DNA of 64,000 bases. It comes from an uncultured Lachnospiraceae bacterium. GTDB lineage: Bacteria > Bacillota > Clostridia > Lachnospirales > Lachnospiraceae. The notes below the pieces were generated by a model. That model was not told the DNA's origin. It worked only from the letters and a program-made list of their open reading frames with translations, and did no database searches. Positions 41,179 through 48,447 of this stretch are shown one piece after another. The DNA is taken from assembly GCA_947176505.1 (NCBI GenBank), contig CAMWQW010000009.1:84821-148820 (forward strand), in the 5' to 3' direction. Position 1 is the first letter of the stretch. Each line of letters starts with the position of its first letter. A program made the position numbers and the translations under genes.

Positions 41179-42063
41179 ATGAATCTTGAATGGTATTATA
41201 CTTTTCTGGTTGTTGCCAAATATCAAAACTATCGAAAGGCTGCTGATGAATTATTTATAACCCAAACATCAGTATACAATCATGTTAAAAACCTTGAAGC
41301 GCTTTTGGATGTTGAACTGGTTGAAACATCTGGTCGTAATATAACATTAACAGAAGCAGGACAATTCTTTTGTAAGATTGCCAGAGAAACCATAACTACG
41401 TATGAAAACGGACTTTATGCTATCAAAAATATGAAATCCAGCTACAAAACCACATTGAAGGTTGTTGTTACCACATATATTGATAATTATTTGATCCCCA
41501 AATTTTTGCCTATTTTTTTTCAGAAGGAGCCTAATATAAATATTTCTACAACGGTATCAGAGGATAATATACCGCAGGCAATAATGGAAGGACAGTATGA
41601 TATTGGAATAGACAGGAAAGAACCTTTTGTTAAAAAGGTTCAATACAAAAATGTATGTGAGGGAAAAATACAACTTGCTGTGCCAAATATAAGTGAGAAC
41701 AGTAATTTGTCATCAGAAATAGAGTATTTTCGGAAATATAGAATATTGACGAATAATCACCCTACATATTGGGAGGATTTAGAAAAGTCTATTATTAAGC
41801 TATATCCTGATGCAAATTTTGTGAGCATAGCTTCTGTACGCTCTACGGAGGATTTAATAAAAGCAGATCAGGGAGTATCATATTTGCCTGTTTATATTGT
41901 AAAGGGATTGAAACAATCCCAAATTAAATTAGTAGAACCTAAAGATATAACACCCCCAATTTCTTTTACCTATTTGATTTGGAAAAAGGAATCTGCTGCA
42001 ATTAACACTTTTAATGAGCTTTTTGAGGAATTTGTTCGGCAAGAACGTGAAAAAGTAGGTTAG
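41179..42063 (+). CDS. LysR-family transcriptional regulator
   Basis: This 294-residue protein has an N-terminal winged helix-turn-helix (LEWYYTFLVVAKYQNYRKAA, then FITQTSVYNHVKNLEALLDV, ELVE) and a C-terminal substrate-binding domain (LKVVVTTYIDNYLIPKFLP onward). ATG 41179 with AAAGGAGG six bases before; an in-frame upstream ATG at 41146 lacks a site. Divergent from the HMGL-YrdC-MFS-PEBP operon with a palindrome between, the classic LysR layout, so it most likely controls that operon in response to a pathway metabolite. A bidirectional terminator follows. Confidence 0.92.
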   Translation: MNLEWYYTFLVVAKYQNYRKAADELFITQTSVYNHVKNLEALLDVELVETSGRNITLTEAGQFFCKIARETITTYENGLYAIKNMKSSYKTTLKVVVTTYIDNYLIPKFLPIFFQKEPNINISTTVSEDNIPQAIMEGQYDIGIDRKEPFVKKVQYKNVCEGKIQLAVPNISENSNLSSEIEYFRKYRILTNNHPTYWEDLEKSIIKLYPDANFVSIASVRSTEDLIKADQGVSYLPVYIVKGLKQSQIKLVEPKDITPPISFTYLIWKKESAAINTFNELFEEFVRQEREKVG

Positions 42064-42116
42064 TATAATAGAACACTACTCGAATAATAAAGGATATGAA
42101 TAGTAGAATGGTGTAT

Positions 42117-42158
42117 AAAAACAGTCTGAAACAGTGTTAGTGATTTCAGACTGTTTTT
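42117..42158. terminator. Bidirectional terminator between convergent genes
   Basis: AAAAACAGTCTGAAA (42117-42131) pairs with TTTCAGACTGTTTTT (42144-42158). A-run and T-run flank the stem, so it works in both directions, between the LysR gene and the XRE-type gene. Confidence 0.85.
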
Positions 42159-42159
42159 A

Positions 42160-42387
42160 TTACTGAATATCTGGGGGAATGTATTCTAATAAATCTGCAA
42201 TGGAGCAATTTAGTGTCCGGCATATTCGTACAAGTACTTCCGTATCTAGTCGGGTAATGGTATTATTCATATATCCATTTAGCTGAGAACGTTGAATTTC
42301 TGCCTTTTGACAAAATTTGTTTTTACTTAAACCAGATGCTTTAAGCAGTTCATCTAAGTGGATTTTAATACTTCCATTTGGATTCAA
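42160..42387 (-). CDS. Small XRE-type DNA-binding protein
   Basis: This 75-residue protein is little more than a helix-turn-helix (HLDELLKASGLSKNKFCQKA, then IQRSQLNGYMNNTITRLD, then RICRTLNCSIADLLEYI), like the YozG/Xre_26 type. The start is taken as TTG 42387 because a perfect AAAGGAGGTG lies 8 bases upstream. In-frame ATG codons further up (42417, 42432) lack sites and would read through this one. Its promoter region faces the Spo0A-C-like gene at 42527, so divergent regulation is possible. Confidence 0.8.
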   Translation of the reverse strand: MNPNGSIKIHLDELLKASGLSKNKFCQKAEIQRSQLNGYMNNTITRLDTEVLVRICRTLNCSIADLLEYIPPDIQ

Positions 42388-42526
42388 TTTTGCACCTCCT
42401 TTGTCGAATAGCGTCATAATATGTAGACACAAAATATTTGACTAATTAAGTATACATTAGTTAAAATTAACATATCAGTTATAGGAACTTACGGATAAGA
42501 AGTTATAGTACCGAAAGGAGAAAGAA

Positions 42527-42760
42527 ATGAGTGAGAGAGCTGCCAAAGAAGCCATTAAGAAGATTGCTAAAAGAGAGGGAAAAAGTGAAAGGGAAATAAG
42601 GGAGGAAATGGAGAAGGCTATTTTGATCGGGTTCTTGAATAAGGAAACAAAGTATAAGTGGGAAAGTCTATTTGGACTAGGGAAATTGCCAAGCCCAGAA
42701 GAATTTATTATGAAGATGACTCAAATAGTAGCAAAACAAGAAAAAGTTTACTTAAAATAA
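42527..42760 (+). CDS. Small protein of the Spo0A-C-terminal-like family
   Basis: This 77-residue basic and acidic helical protein (RAAKEAIKKIAKREGKSERE, then IREEMEKAILIGFLN, then LPSPEEFIMKMTQIV) matches small clostridial proteins usually labelled sporulation initiation factor Spo0A C-terminal domain. Such proteins are common in Lachnospiraceae elements and have no demonstrated role. AAAGGAGAAAG precedes the ATG. A decayed copy with the same upstream 70 bases lies at 44239-44446, so this unit has been duplicated. Confidence 0.75.
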   Translation: MSERAAKEAIKKIAKREGKSEREIREEMEKAILIGFLNKETKYKWESLFGLGKLPSPEEFIMKMTQIVAKQEKVYLK

Positions 42761-42818
42761 AACTATGTTCTAATAGTAAATAAATATTTAATATATATTA
42801 GATAAGGGGAATTAGTCA

Positions 42819-42881
42819 TTTTCTGCATAATAGAGACGTTTTCTGCAAGAGGGGTTGTTTTTACAACGATAAATTGATAAA
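42819..42881 (+). promoter_or_regulatory. Agr-1 type LytTR promoter, site 7 of 10
   Basis: Repeats TTTTCTGCAT (42819-42828) and TTTTCTGCAA (42839-42848) lie 20 bp apart. The best -10 is GATAAA at 42876, 28 bp after the second repeat, the only site deviating by one base. It drives the secreted protein gene at 42934. Confidence 0.72.
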
Positions 42882-42933
42882 TTATAAAAAATACAGCCGC
42901 CTTGTTTCCATTGTAGAAAGAGAGGTAATACCT

Positions 42934-43395
42934 ATGAAGAAATTCTTTTCAATGCTCATGTGTTTTGCGCTTTGTGCAATGCTGATTACACCGATGTCAG
43001 TATCTGCGGCTGAATTAGATTCAGTGTCAAATGATGTTACAGTTGAAAGCGCAACATATGCATCTAGCTATTTTTCGGGACAGACAGGGAGAATGAACTC
43101 GCTGAATGGTATGGAGTCTGCGGCTTTTAATATCTCATCTGGCTCCATAAATAGTGAAGCAAAAGTAACAAAGGTAACATTAAACGTAACAGTAAGCAAC
43201 GGAAGTTCAGGGTTTTATATTATCGTTGAAGATCCTTATGGGAATTATGCGGAAAAATATGTTTCCAGAAGTGGCGAAATTACATTTACTGAATTTAATG
43301 GACTGTACGCAAAGGGAACATGGAAAGTATCAATTCAGACAGTTGGAACGGTTTCCACGGCAACTGCTCGAATGAGGGTTGATTATACATACTAA
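42934..43395 (+). CDS. Secreted P-domain-like protein under circuit-1 control
   Basis: This 153-residue protein has a signal peptide (MKKFFSMLMCFALCAMLITP, cleavage near VSAAE). The mature beta-rich domain shows ITFTEFNGLYAKGTWKVSIQ, the FNG...GTWxxxI signature shared with the protein at 18856 and with proprotein-convertase P-domains. The two paralogues also share NISxGS and the Leu-Asn-Val strand. It carries no catalytic domain and could be a secreted binding or structural protein. ATG 42934 follows AGAGAGG. A terminator at 43417 follows, so it is a one-gene unit. Confidence 0.78.
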   Translation: MKKFFSMLMCFALCAMLITPMSVSAAELDSVSNDVTVESATYASSYFSGQTGRMNSLNGMESAAFNISSGSINSEAKVTKVTLNVTVSNGSSGFYIIVEDPYGNYAEKYVSRSGEITFTEFNGLYAKGTWKVSIQTVGTVSTATARMRVDYTY

Positions 43396-43416
43396 AAACA
43401 ATGAGGTGGCTGTATG

Positions 43417-43453
43417 AAGGGGGAGGATAAATATGAATCCTCCCTCCTTTTTG
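43417..43453. terminator. Terminator between convergent genes
   Basis: GGGAGGAT (43421-43428) pairs with ATCCTCCC (43437-43444), with extra outer pairs and TCCTTTTTG after. It lies between the secreted protein gene and the minus-strand gene at 43471. Confidence 0.78.
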
Positions 43454-43470
43454 TTCTTAGCCCTTTTTCT

Positions 43471-44025
43471 TTAAACGGTCATATTTAATTCTTTGTTACC
43501 GCTTATTGTACTGATGCTGTTTTGCAACAAAGTATCATCAGCGAAGATTTCATCAAGTATTTCATGTGGAATAGGCTGCCCGGATGTCCATGAGGGTATT
43601 CTTTCTTTAACTGATTGATTTACTCTATGGGCGAGTTCAAGATGTAATTGGCTTACTGTCCATGTGGCGGAAGAACGATCTTTCGCATTTAAAGTTTTTA
43701 CATAGGAATGTATTTTGTCATAATATGCATTATGTTCTGAAACGCTGTCACCAGACATTCCGCCATACTTATAGAACTCTTTTTTTACGCCCTCGTAAAC
43801 GTGTTGTTTCATTTCATCAGATACATTGATGATCTTTTTCCAATCACTCCTGCCTGTAATGCGCATCCCCTCCACACCGTAGGAATTTTTGCGGCGTCCT
43901 GAGAGTAAATCCGATATAGCTTTTGCGTTTGGATTACTGCTTTGAGTTCCATTTGTTGCCAGAAAGGTATTTTTACCTGTTTGCGAGAATAACTGTGAGA
44001 AAATATTACTTGTACCTATATACAT
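43471..44025 (-). CDS. Unknown protein, agr-1 regulon
   Basis: This 184-residue soluble protein has a start chosen at ATG 44025 (AAAGGAGG upstream). A Ser/Asn/Thr-rich N-terminal 45 residues (MYIGTSNIFSQLFSQTGKNT) resembles in style the N-termini of the proteins at 7840 and 14938. A helical domain with several Tyr and His (VYEGVKKEFYKYGG) follows. No known domain is recognised. It is transcribed alone on the minus strand from circuit-1 site 8, with a very short leader. Possibly a further member of the cluster-opening protein group; the sequence link is weak. Confidence 0.6.
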   Translation of the reverse strand: MYIGTSNIFSQLFSQTGKNTFLATNGTQSSNPNAKAISDLLSGRRKNSYGVEGMRITGRSDWKKIINVSDEMKQHVYEGVKKEFYKYGGMSGDSVSEHNAYYDKIHSYVKTLNAKDRSSATWTVSQLHLELAHRVNQSVKERIPSWTSGQPIPHEILDEIFADDTLLQNSISTISGNKELNMTV

Positions 44026-44050
44026 TTTTATTACCTCCTTTCTTGCAGTC

Positions 44051-44114
44051 ATTATATCATTTTAAGAGATCTTATCAATATCTCATGCAGAAAATGGCTA
44101 CTTTATACAGAAAA
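44051..44114 (-). promoter_or_regulatory. Agr-1 type LytTR promoter, site 8 of 10 (minus strand)
   Basis: Read on the minus strand, TTTTCTGTAT (44114-44105) and TTTTCTGCAT (44094-44085) lie 20 bp apart. A consensus TATAAT at 44056-44051 starts 29 bp after the second repeat. It is the only site of the ten on the minus strand and shows the geometry is orientation-specific to its gene. Confidence 0.82.
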
Positions 44115-44238
44115 TGACCTTGCAATGTTCAAATTTAATCTTTTCGGGTTTATTAGAACAGGTATATATTAGTTAAAATTAATAGTTAGTTATAAAAATT
44201 ATGGATAAGAAGTTATACTACTGAAAAGGAAAAGGCGA

Positions 44239-44446
44239 ATGGATAAGAGATGCTAAAGATGTAATTAAGAAAATTGCTAAAAGAGAAAGAAAAAGTGTAA
44301 TCAGAGAGGAAATGGAGAAAGCTATTATGATTGGTTTTTTGAACAAGGAAACAACGCATAAGTGGGATAGCCTGTTTGGATCAGGGCGGTTGCCAAGCCC
44401 GGAAGAATTTATTGCAGTATTATCAATGGAGGTTGCAAAGAGATAG
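44239..44446 (+). pseudogene. Decayed copy of the Spo0A-C-like gene
   Basis: The sequence matches 42527-42760 over its length (RDAKDVIKKIAKRERKS... to ...LPSPEEFIAVLSMEVAKR), but a one-base deletion just before the start puts ATG 44239 out of frame: it reads five codons and stops. An internal deletion of a few codons (SEREIREE to SVIREE) is also present. The preceding 70 bases (TTAGTTAAAATTAA... GGATAAGAAGTTATA) are duplicated too. No alternative start is evident. Confidence 0.8.
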
Positions 44447-44480
44447 GTAGAAAATAATAATGGCATAGTAATTTAAAGAG

Positions 44481-44519
44481 AACAGTTTTACCATTAAATG
44501 TGGTAAAGCTGTTTTATTT
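44481..44519 (+). terminator. Terminator before promoter site 9
   Basis: AACAGTTTTACCA pairs with TGGTAAAGCTGTT (one wobble pair), followed by TTATTT. It lies immediately before the site 9 repeats. Confidence 0.75.
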
Positions 44520-44522
44520 CCG

Positions 44523-44586
44523 TTTTCTGCTTAAAAAGACTATTTTCTGCAAGGGGTATTGATTCTGCTTTATAAGATGTTATATT
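44523..44586 (+). promoter_or_regulatory. Agr-1 type LytTR promoter, site 9 of 10
   Basis: Repeats TTTTCTGCTT (44523-44532) and TTTTCTGCAA (44543-44552) lie 20 bp apart, with a TATATT -10 at 44581-44586. It drives the radical SAM/MBL pair after a leader of about 135 bases. Confidence 0.82.
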
Positions 44587-44728
44587 GGAAAATATGGATA
44601 TTCTGGAATCTAAAAATGGTAGAAATGCTGGTATATTAGTTTTGGAAATAGCAAGACATTTGGTTTAGGTTTTGGGAATGTACTATTGTATAAAAATATA
44701 CAGATAATACGAAAGGGGTAAATTTATT

Positions 44729-46294
44729 ATGATTACTTATTCAAAGAAACAAGAGTATTTAAAAAGGCTGATGGATTTGGAGATTCCAGAGATTTATCAG
44801 ACATTTCCTGAAGATTTTCATGTTGATGTAAATGGTTGGTCATTTATAGATTATGAGGAAACAAAGTACATAGAGGTACAACTAACAGACAGTGAGGTGG
44901 CGGAACTAAAAGAACATGGTTTGTTAGATAAAGTTTGCCATATTTCCGGCAATATTTACAAGGTAAAGCGTTTAAGGACATTGGATATTGAATTGGCATC
45001 AGATAGTGCGATTGATGCGATGAATACGTTGAAAAAACGTTTTGAACAAGGTGAGTTTAAAGGACAGAATGATGTAATTGATATGGATGCACTTAAAAGA
45101 GAGTTTGCCGGAATGTACAGGACTACTTGTACGCAGCGTTGCCCACACTGCTTTAATCAGGAAGATGATTTTTATGTAAGAAAAATTCTTGACGGGCACA
45201 AGCTGTTAAAATGGTCTGATATGAAACAGATTTTGTCAGAGGCTAAAAAAATAGGATTGGAGTCTGTCAAGTTTCTTGGAATTGGCGAGATTTTTAAGAT
45301 TCCAGATTTGTTCAATATCTTAGATGATCTGCGGCAAATGGATATTAAAATAGGTATTTTCACGAAAGGTACAGCATTAGGAGACGATAAGATCGCCAAA
45401 GATTGCGGATATGAAGGCGTTGAAACAGCAGAAGAATTAGTTCGCAGGTTATCCGAATATGACAATGTAAGCATATTATTAGGCGGAAATTCATTTGTGC
45501 CAGAAATTCAGGATCGTATGGTAGGATGCGGCAAGGATGGAGGAGTGACAAGCTATACAGAGAAAAGAGATTGCGCATTAAAACTACTTGTAAAATATGG
45601 TTTCAATGATCCTGCAAAGGGAAAAAGATTGGCGCTTGTGGCTGCTCCGGTTACACCAGAGGTTAGTGATGAAACGGTGGTTATGTATGAGTGGGCTATG
45701 CATAGGAATATAACTGTAATCACTATTCCTACTATGGTTAGTGGAAAAGGAACAGATGAGTTAGAATGGCTTTTGGGACAATTTGAAGCAAACAAAGAAT
45801 TGATTTCTCGCTATGATGAGAGTAATATCATGACAAGGGAAGAAAGATATGTTAGATGGTTGGCTGATTTTTATTCAGATATTTATATGTCAGCTATTAA
45901 CATGGGAATAACTGATTTAGATAAACTAAAGAAGGAAGGAATTTCTGGTTATGCAGGGGCAGCAAAATGTCAGCAGATGCACAACGGTATGTATATAAGA
46001 CTACCGGGAACTGTTCAGGAGTGTCCGGGGCGTTGTGTTGGTGCTGAAATAGCAGATGATATTCGGGACATGTGCCTGTTGGCTACTTGGATTGGCAGCA
46101 AAAATTATGACAGGAAAGATGATTGCAGGGCGTTGTGTGCGGTTAAGATGAAAAATCTCACAGGTACGGACGTGAAGGTGTGCGATTGCTGTACTGTATA
46201 TGACAATGTTGGTTCAATGCCACTGGAATTAGAAAGAGATACTCTTATAGCTTTAGAGCAGAAAATGTCAAGAGGAGCCGAAGAAAATGTATGA
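44729..46294 (+). CDS. Radical SAM enzyme with Cys-rich C-terminus, agr-1 regulon
   Basis: This 521-residue enzyme has an N-terminal domain of about 130 residues. The radical SAM motif is CTQRCPHC (CxxxCxxC, about residue 134), followed by LGIGEIFKI in place of the usual GGEP. The C-terminal region is rich in Cys (CQQMH; QECPGRCVG; DDCRALC; KVCDCCTVYD), suggesting SPASM/twitch-like auxiliary clusters. It is not closely related to the three peptide maturases here. It forms a two-gene operon with an MBL-fold protein (8-base overlap). No Cys-rich precursor lies next to it. The substrate could be a peptide or a small molecule. Confidence 0.85.
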   Translation: MITYSKKQEYLKRLMDLEIPEIYQTFPEDFHVDVNGWSFIDYEETKYIEVQLTDSEVAELKEHGLLDKVCHISGNIYKVKRLRTLDIELASDSAIDAMNTLKKRFEQGEFKGQNDVIDMDALKREFAGMYRTTCTQRCPHCFNQEDDFYVRKILDGHKLLKWSDMKQILSEAKKIGLESVKFLGIGEIFKIPDLFNILDDLRQMDIKIGIFTKGTALGDDKIAKDCGYEGVETAEELVRRLSEYDNVSILLGGNSFVPEIQDRMVGCGKDGGVTSYTEKRDCALKLLVKYGFNDPAKGKRLALVAAPVTPEVSDETVVMYEWAMHRNITVITIPTMVSGKGTDELEWLLGQFEANKELISRYDESNIMTREERYVRWLADFYSDIYMSAINMGITDLDKLKKEGISGYAGAAKCQQMHNGMYIRLPGTVQECPGRCVGAEIADDIRDMCLLATWIGSKNYDRKDDCRALCAVKMKNLTGTDVKVCDCCTVYDNVGSMPLELERDTLIALEQKMSRGAEENV

Positions 46295-47165
46295 GTTAAT
46301 AAAAGTAGGGGATCAAAGTTATTATATTGAATCACCTGCAAGAATAGGTGTCTATGTAGAAAATGAAACAGAGGCATATCTGATTGACAGCGGCAACGAT
46401 AAGGACGCTGGAAGAAAAGTCAAACAGATTTTAGAAACAAATGGCTGGACTTTGAAAGCCATTATTAACACACACTCCAATGCAGATCATATTGGTGGAA
46501 ATCAGTATTTGCAAAAGCAGACAGGATGTAAAGTATTTAGCAGAGGCATAGAGGCAGCTTTTACACAATATCCTGTTTTAGAACCTGCCTTTTTGTTTGG
46601 AGGATTTCCTCTTAAAGAATTGCAGCATAAATTTCTTATGGCGAAGCCGAGCGAAGTTACAGAAATTTGTGATGCGGCTTTTCCAAAAAGTTTGTCTGTG
46701 ATTGATTTGCCGGGACATTTTTTTGATATGATTGGGATTAAGACTCCGGACGGGGTAGCCTTTATAGCAGATTGTTTAAATAGTAAGGAAACATTGGATA
46801 AATACAAGTTTACGTTCATATATGATGTGGAGGCATATCTGCATACTTTGGAACAGGTAGGGAAGATGCAGGCAAAGATGTTCGTTCCGGCTCATGCAAA
46901 GCCAACAGAGGATATAAAGCAGTTGGTGGAGTATAATATATCCAAAATTTATGAAAATGCGGAATTTCTTATTGCCCTGTGTGAAGAACCAATGAATTTT
47001 GAAACAATATTACAGCAGGTTTTCACTCAGTACAATCTTGTGATGAACTATGAACAGTATGCGCTATTGGGAAGTACAATAAAATCATATCTTTCATGGT
47101 TAAAAAATTCTGAAAAGTTGGTAACGGAGTTTTCGGATAACATGTTACTATGGGAAAAAGCGTGA
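46287..47165 (+). CDS. Metallo-beta-lactamase-fold hydrolase paired with the radical SAM enzyme
   Basis: This 292-residue MBL-fold protein has the metal motif THSNADHIGGN (HxxxDH type, about residue 59; the usual first H-x-H reads H-S-N), then LPGHFFDMIGI, FIADCLN and VPAHAKPT giving further metal ligands. The C-terminal 80 residues are helical, as in the glyoxalase-II-like group. The gene overlaps the radical SAM gene by 8 bases, so the two act together. PqqE/PqqB is a known radical SAM/MBL pairing, but nothing shows this is a PQQ-like pathway. A long hairpin follows. Confidence 0.85.
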   Translation: MYELIKVGDQSYYIESPARIGVYVENETEAYLIDSGNDKDAGRKVKQILETNGWTLKAIINTHSNADHIGGNQYLQKQTGCKVFSRGIEAAFTQYPVLEPAFLFGGFPLKELQHKFLMAKPSEVTEICDAAFPKSLSVIDLPGHFFDMIGIKTPDGVAFIADCLNSKETLDKYKFTFIYDVEAYLHTLEQVGKMQAKMFVPAHAKPTEDIKQLVEYNISKIYENAEFLIALCEEPMNFETILQQVFTQYNLVMNYEQYALLGSTIKSYLSWLKNSEKLVTEFSDNMLLWEKA

Positions 47166-47207
47166 TGGGCATAAAGAATAATTGAAAATTAGATAAAAAC
47201 ATCGGGT

Positions 47208-47257
47208 ATATTAAAAGACCAAACAGTGGATGGATTCTTAGTTTGGTCTTTTAATAT
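47208..47257 (+). terminator. Long perfect hairpin after the radical SAM/MBL operon
   Basis: ATATTAAAAGACCAAAC (47208-47224) pairs perfectly with 47241-47257. The stem contains the T-rich arm; no separate T-run follows. Confidence 0.7.
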
Positions 47258-47327
47258 GGGAAATAGTTTACAATATAACAGTCTATATTTTCGTAATATG
47301 TCGTATCGAGCATTGTTTAACTTTCCA

Positions 47328-47391
47328 TTTTCTGCAATAAAAGGTCGCTTTCTGCAAGGGTTATTGTGCAAAAAATATTGTTTGCTATAAT
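47328..47391 (+). promoter_or_regulatory. Agr-1 type LytTR promoter, site 10 of 10
   Basis: Repeats TTTTCTGCAA (47328-47337) and CTTTCTGCAA (47348-47357) lie 20 bp apart. A consensus TATAAT -10 at 47386-47391 starts 29 bp after the second repeat. The first frame behind it is a 26-codon micro-ORF with a strong ribosome site. Confidence 0.83.
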
Positions 47392-47410
47392 TGACTCAAG
47401 GAGGTTAAAT

Positions 47411-47491
47411 ATGGTGCTGAATGGATTTAATAATTGGTTATCAAAAATAAAACATTTATTGACATTCAAATATGAAAGCCGTAGTATTTGA
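47411..47491 (+). CDS. Candidate 26-residue amphipathic peptide, agr-1 controlled
   Basis: ATG 47411 stands about five bases after a perfect AAGGAGGT and opens 26 codons. The peptide begins MVLNGFNNWLSKIKHLL and continues TFKYESRSI. Hydrophobic residues at 2, 3, 6, 9, 10, 13, 16, 17 fall on one face of a helix, with Lys and Asn on the other, and there is no signal peptide. Staphylococcal delta-haemolysin is also a 26-residue amphipathic agr-controlled peptide. The resemblance is in size, amphipathicity and control, not in sequence. It sits 20 bases after the -10 and ends shortly before the secreted protein gene. Confidence 0.55.
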   Translation: MVLNGFNNWLSKIKHLLTFKYESRSI

Positions 47492-47528
47492 AACAAAACA
47501 TAATTTTCTGTTAAAGGAGGAAATCGAA

Positions 47529-47960
47529 ATGAAATTATTTAAAAAATTTGCAACGGCATTTTTAGCTATTGCTTTAATGGTATCATTATTGGTGCCTGTT
47601 CAGGCATTTGCAAGTGAACCTGAAGTTCAGGAGCAGCAGCTTGAAGATGAGGCTCGTATAGCAGGAGGAGCCTTTAATTTCAAGGGAAGTACAAAGACCA
47701 AAGTCGTTTTGCATGGAACGGGTTTTGACACAGGTGATGTTTCAACTGTAAATGGTTCAGTTAAGATAACTGTGGGCAACATATCAAAATCTTATTCATT
47801 TGAGGGGACAGTACCCGGTCTGTATAATAAAGATTTTGGTAGCTGGTATTTGCCGGGCTGGAAAACTGCTACATTAGAGTATTACTACATCAATTATTCG
47901 GACGGTAGCAAGAGTGATAAAATTGTACCGGAAGGTATTACTATTAACAATGATTTTTAG
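47529..47960 (+). CDS. Secreted small protein, agr-1 regulon
   Basis: This 143-residue protein has a signal peptide (MKLFKKFATAFLAIALMVSL, cleavage near AFASE), a short acidic segment (EVQEQQLEDEA), then a beta-rich domain of about 100 residues (STKTKVVLHGTGF, GSVKITVGN, ATLEYYYINYSDGSK). No known domain is recognised. ATG 47529 follows AAAGGAGG by about 7 bases. It is transcribed from site 10 after the micro-ORF and with the gene at 47973. A role outside the cell is likely; its nature is unknown. Confidence 0.75.
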   Translation: MKLFKKFATAFLAIALMVSLLVPVQAFASEPEVQEQQLEDEARIAGGAFNFKGSTKTKVVLHGTGFDTGDVSTVNGSVKITVGNISKSYSFEGTVPGLYNKDFGSWYLPGWKTATLEYYYINYSDGSKSDKIVPEGITINNDF

Positions 47961-47972
47961 GGAGTGTTAAAT

Positions 47973-48425
47973 GTGATTGATAGAGATAATATCTTATATA
48001 ATACATTCACATGCATGGGATTCTCTGAGGAACTTCAGAAGTCAATGAATGAGCTTATCAAATATGTAGTTGATACATATATTGGTTATGCAGTAAAAGG
48101 CGATGAGTTGGATAGCAGCAATCTAAAAGAGGATAATGCAGATGATATTGCCAAGAAGTATTTTTGTTACGCTCTTGAGTTGATGTTCAGCGGAGTTTTC
48201 CCAGATACATACCAAATTTTGATGCAAAGTTATTATGAATCTAAAATGGCTTCGTTAGCTGGTGCTGACAATTTAGACGCTATCAGGATACAGATGCTAT
48301 TTGTTTTATATGGTTCTAAGTTATTGCATACAGGCGATAGAGAGATGTTCTTAGAAGTTGCTAATCAGTTTGCATCGAACAAGCTCTTTGATGTGAATTA
48401 CTACAAGAATATTTTGCTTAATTGA
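47973..48425 (+). CDS. Unknown helical protein, agr-1 regulon
   Basis: This 150-residue acidic, mainly helical cytoplasmic protein (DRDNILYNTFTCMGFSEELQ; YVVDTYIGYAVKGDELD; KKYFCYALELMFSGVFPDTY) has no recognised domain. The start is taken as GTG 47973 (GGGAG 9 bases before); an in-frame GTG at 47964 lies on that site. It is the last gene of the site-10 operon, 12 bases after the secreted protein. Immunity to the secreted product is a possible role by position only. A terminator follows. Confidence 0.65.
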   Translation: MIDRDNILYNTFTCMGFSEELQKSMNELIKYVVDTYIGYAVKGDELDSSNLKEDNADDIAKKYFCYALELMFSGVFPDTYQILMQSYYESKMASLAGADNLDAIRIQMLFVLYGSKLLHTGDREMFLEVANQFASNKLFDVNYYKNILLN

Positions 48426-48447
48426 TTGAACGTACTCAAGCAGAAAG

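Noticed and set aside
42160-42432. Longer ATG start for the small XRE-type protein
   Set aside because: The upstream ATG codons lack ribosome sites, while TTG 42387 follows a perfect AAAGGAGGTG.
44590-44670. 24-codon frame (MDILESKNGRNAG...) in the leader of the radical SAM/MBL operon
   Set aside because: Only a weak GGAAA upstream and no distinctive composition.
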